Source: Cytophaga hutchinsonii ATCC 33406 (GTDB taxonomy: Bacteria; Bacteroidota; Bacteroidia; Cytophagales; Cytophagaceae). Taken from it: 64,000 nucleotides of DNA. The stretch covers positions 311,501 to 375,500 of the forward strand of contig NC_008255.1 in NCBI RefSeq assembly GCF_000014145.1, in the 5' to 3' direction. The notes below the pieces were generated by a model. It saw only the letters and a list, made by a program, of their open reading frames with translations. It ran no database searches and was not told where the DNA came from. A program made the position numbers and the translations under genes. How positions within the stretch are numbered: position 1 is the first letter of the stretch; each line of letters opens with the position of its first letter. Below are positions 63,023 through 64,000 of the stretch, piece by piece.

Positions 63023-64000
63023 GTTCCTATTTCTATTTATCCTGTTCATTTGTTTTAGTACGAGTGAATTAGTTGCACAACACAGGCTTACGGGAAGAGT
63101 TATTGCAGCCAATGACAGTACACACGTTGCGGGCTGTACGGTTACATTAAATAACGGCGCGTTTATAACCAGTACCGATTCTTCCGGAAGATTTCATTTT
63201 AAAGATCTTGAAAACGGCACCTATGTGGTTAATACCTATGGTATCGGTTTTATTGCAAACGAGCAGACAGTTGTTGTGAATGGCAAAAACAAACACATCA
63301 ACGTTTTACTGCAACCGGAGCATACAGATGATGTGATAGACATTACAAGTACAACATCAAATTCACATCTGGAAGATGTGGAGGACATGGCTATCTATGC
63401 AGGTAAAAAATCTGAAGTGATTATACTCGATAGTTTAGTTGTGAATGCTGCTACAAATAATGCACGCCAGGTATATGCCCGCGTACCGGGTTTAAATATC
63501 TGGGAGAATGAAGGTGCCGGTATACAGCTGAGCATCGGCGGCCGTGGGTTAGATCCGAACAGAACCTCTAATTTTAATGTCAGGCAAAACGGTTATGATA
63601 TCAGCGCGGATGCGTTGGGTTATCCGGAAAGTTATTACACACCGCCGGTCGAAGGCTTGGAGCGTATCCAGGTCATCCGCGGTGCTGCTTCATTACAGTA
63701 CGGTACACAATTTGGCGGGATGCTGAATTTCATAATCCGCAAGCCTGTTCCCGATAAACGTATTCAATTGGTTGCACGGCAGACGGTGGGCAGTTACGGC
63801 AGTAAACCTGCTTTCTCCAATACGTTTGTAAGCTTAAGCGGTACACAAAAAAAACTAAGTTACTATACCTATTTCCAATACAAAACCGGAAATGGCTGGC
63901 GCCCCAATTCAGATTTTGATGTATACAATTATTACGGGAATGTAAACTATCAGATTAGCAAACGTACTTCAATTGGTTTCGATCTCACCCTGATGAGTTA
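63015..64000 (+). CDS. FecA-like TonB-dependent receptor (3' end outside window)
   Basis: The frame begins at the ATG at 63015 and runs off the window after 328 codons. A signal peptide ends in ELVAQ, followed by a carboxypeptidase-regulatory-like domain (LTGRVIAANDSTHVAGCTVT), then the plug. The plug has ARQVYARVPGLNIWENEGAG, LSIGGRGLDPNRTSNFNVRQ and VIRGAASLQYGTQFGGMLNF, the typical Fe3+-dicitrate-type pattern, and the barrel begins after that. It is the outer-membrane receptor of the DUF4856-imelysin-HTTM operon. The ligand is probably an iron chelate. Confidence 0.93.
   Translation, partial: MNKFLFLFILFICFSTSELVAQHRLTGRVIAANDSTHVAGCTVTLNNGAFITSTDSSGRFHFKDLENGTYVVNTYGIGFIANEQTVVVNGKNKHINVLLQPEHTDDVIDITSTTSNSHLEDVEDMAIYAGKKSEVIILDSLVVNAATNNARQVYARVPGLNIWENEGAGIQLSIGGRGLDPNRTSNFNVRQNGYDISADALGYPESYYTPPVEGLERIQVIRGAASLQYGTQFGGMLNFIIRKPVPDKRIQLVARQTVGSYGSKPAFSNTFVSLSGTQKKLSYYTYFQYKTGNGWRPNSDFDVYNYYGNVNYQISKRTSIGFDLTLMS

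Overview
The window looks like a chromosomal segment of a gliding, cellulose- or soil-type Bacteroidota, most probably Cytophaga hutchinsonii or a close relative. The basis is the low-to-moderate GC coding sequence with A/T-rich spacers lacking strong Shine-Dalgarno sites, the gliding lipoprotein GldH next to RicT, a type IX secretion C-terminal sorting domain, DUF4374/PepSY/TonB iron genes, DUF4856/imelysin/HTTM genes, DUF2723 and a FecI/FecR pair. This species call is inference from gene content only. I found no rRNA, tRNA, CRISPR array, insertion sequence or prophage.

Layout. Positions 1-8013 (minus strand) hold an iron or xenosiderophore uptake locus: ECF sigma factor, FecR-type anti-sigma, a DUF4374 lipoprotein, a terminator, then TonB receptor, second DUF4374 lipoprotein, PepSY membrane protein and the start of another receptor-like gene. 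This matches the XusA-XusB-XusC order known from Bacteroides. 8493-17881 is mixed: a DUF4198 periplasmic protein, an acetyltransferase-like protein, a TetA-like MFS pump, a lipoprotein, a T9SS cargo protein, two small XRE regulators and a YkgJ-type cysteine-cluster protein. 18257-19588 is metY, preceded by palindromic operator-like DNA and followed by a decayed T9SS sorting domain. 19874-26825 is a tight four-gene unit: DUF4403 lipoprotein, a 1320-residue DUF4011-type SF1 helicase, a methyltransferase and an exported protein. 27035-33717 holds a PfkB kinase, two small membrane proteins, an outer-membrane-like protein, an exported TPR-CHAT (caspase-fold) protein with a partner, and an SMR transporter.

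34279-41333 is a close-packed minus-strand cluster: ricT, gldH, DUF4919, a DUF1624/HGSNAT-like acyltransferase, a 707-residue receptor and a rhomboid protease. The receptor joins a type 1 periplasmic-binding-protein domain to a complete pentameric ligand-gated ion channel module (Pro-loop plus four membrane helices). It is the most striking gene in the window.

42351-59036 is mostly housekeeping: purD, recQ, kdsD, manC, gapN with an ArsR regulator, beta carbonic anhydrase, rlmB, a DUF2723 membrane protein and a short alpha-glucan phosphorylase that lacks the usual PLP lysine. 59239-64000 is a second iron-type operon: DUF4856 lipoprotein, imelysin-like lipoprotein, HTTM protein and a FecA-like TonB receptor cut by the window edge. 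Many genes end in clear stem-loop terminators; three hairpins at 51.8, 52.6 and 60.4 kb unusually contain the stop codon of the gene they follow.
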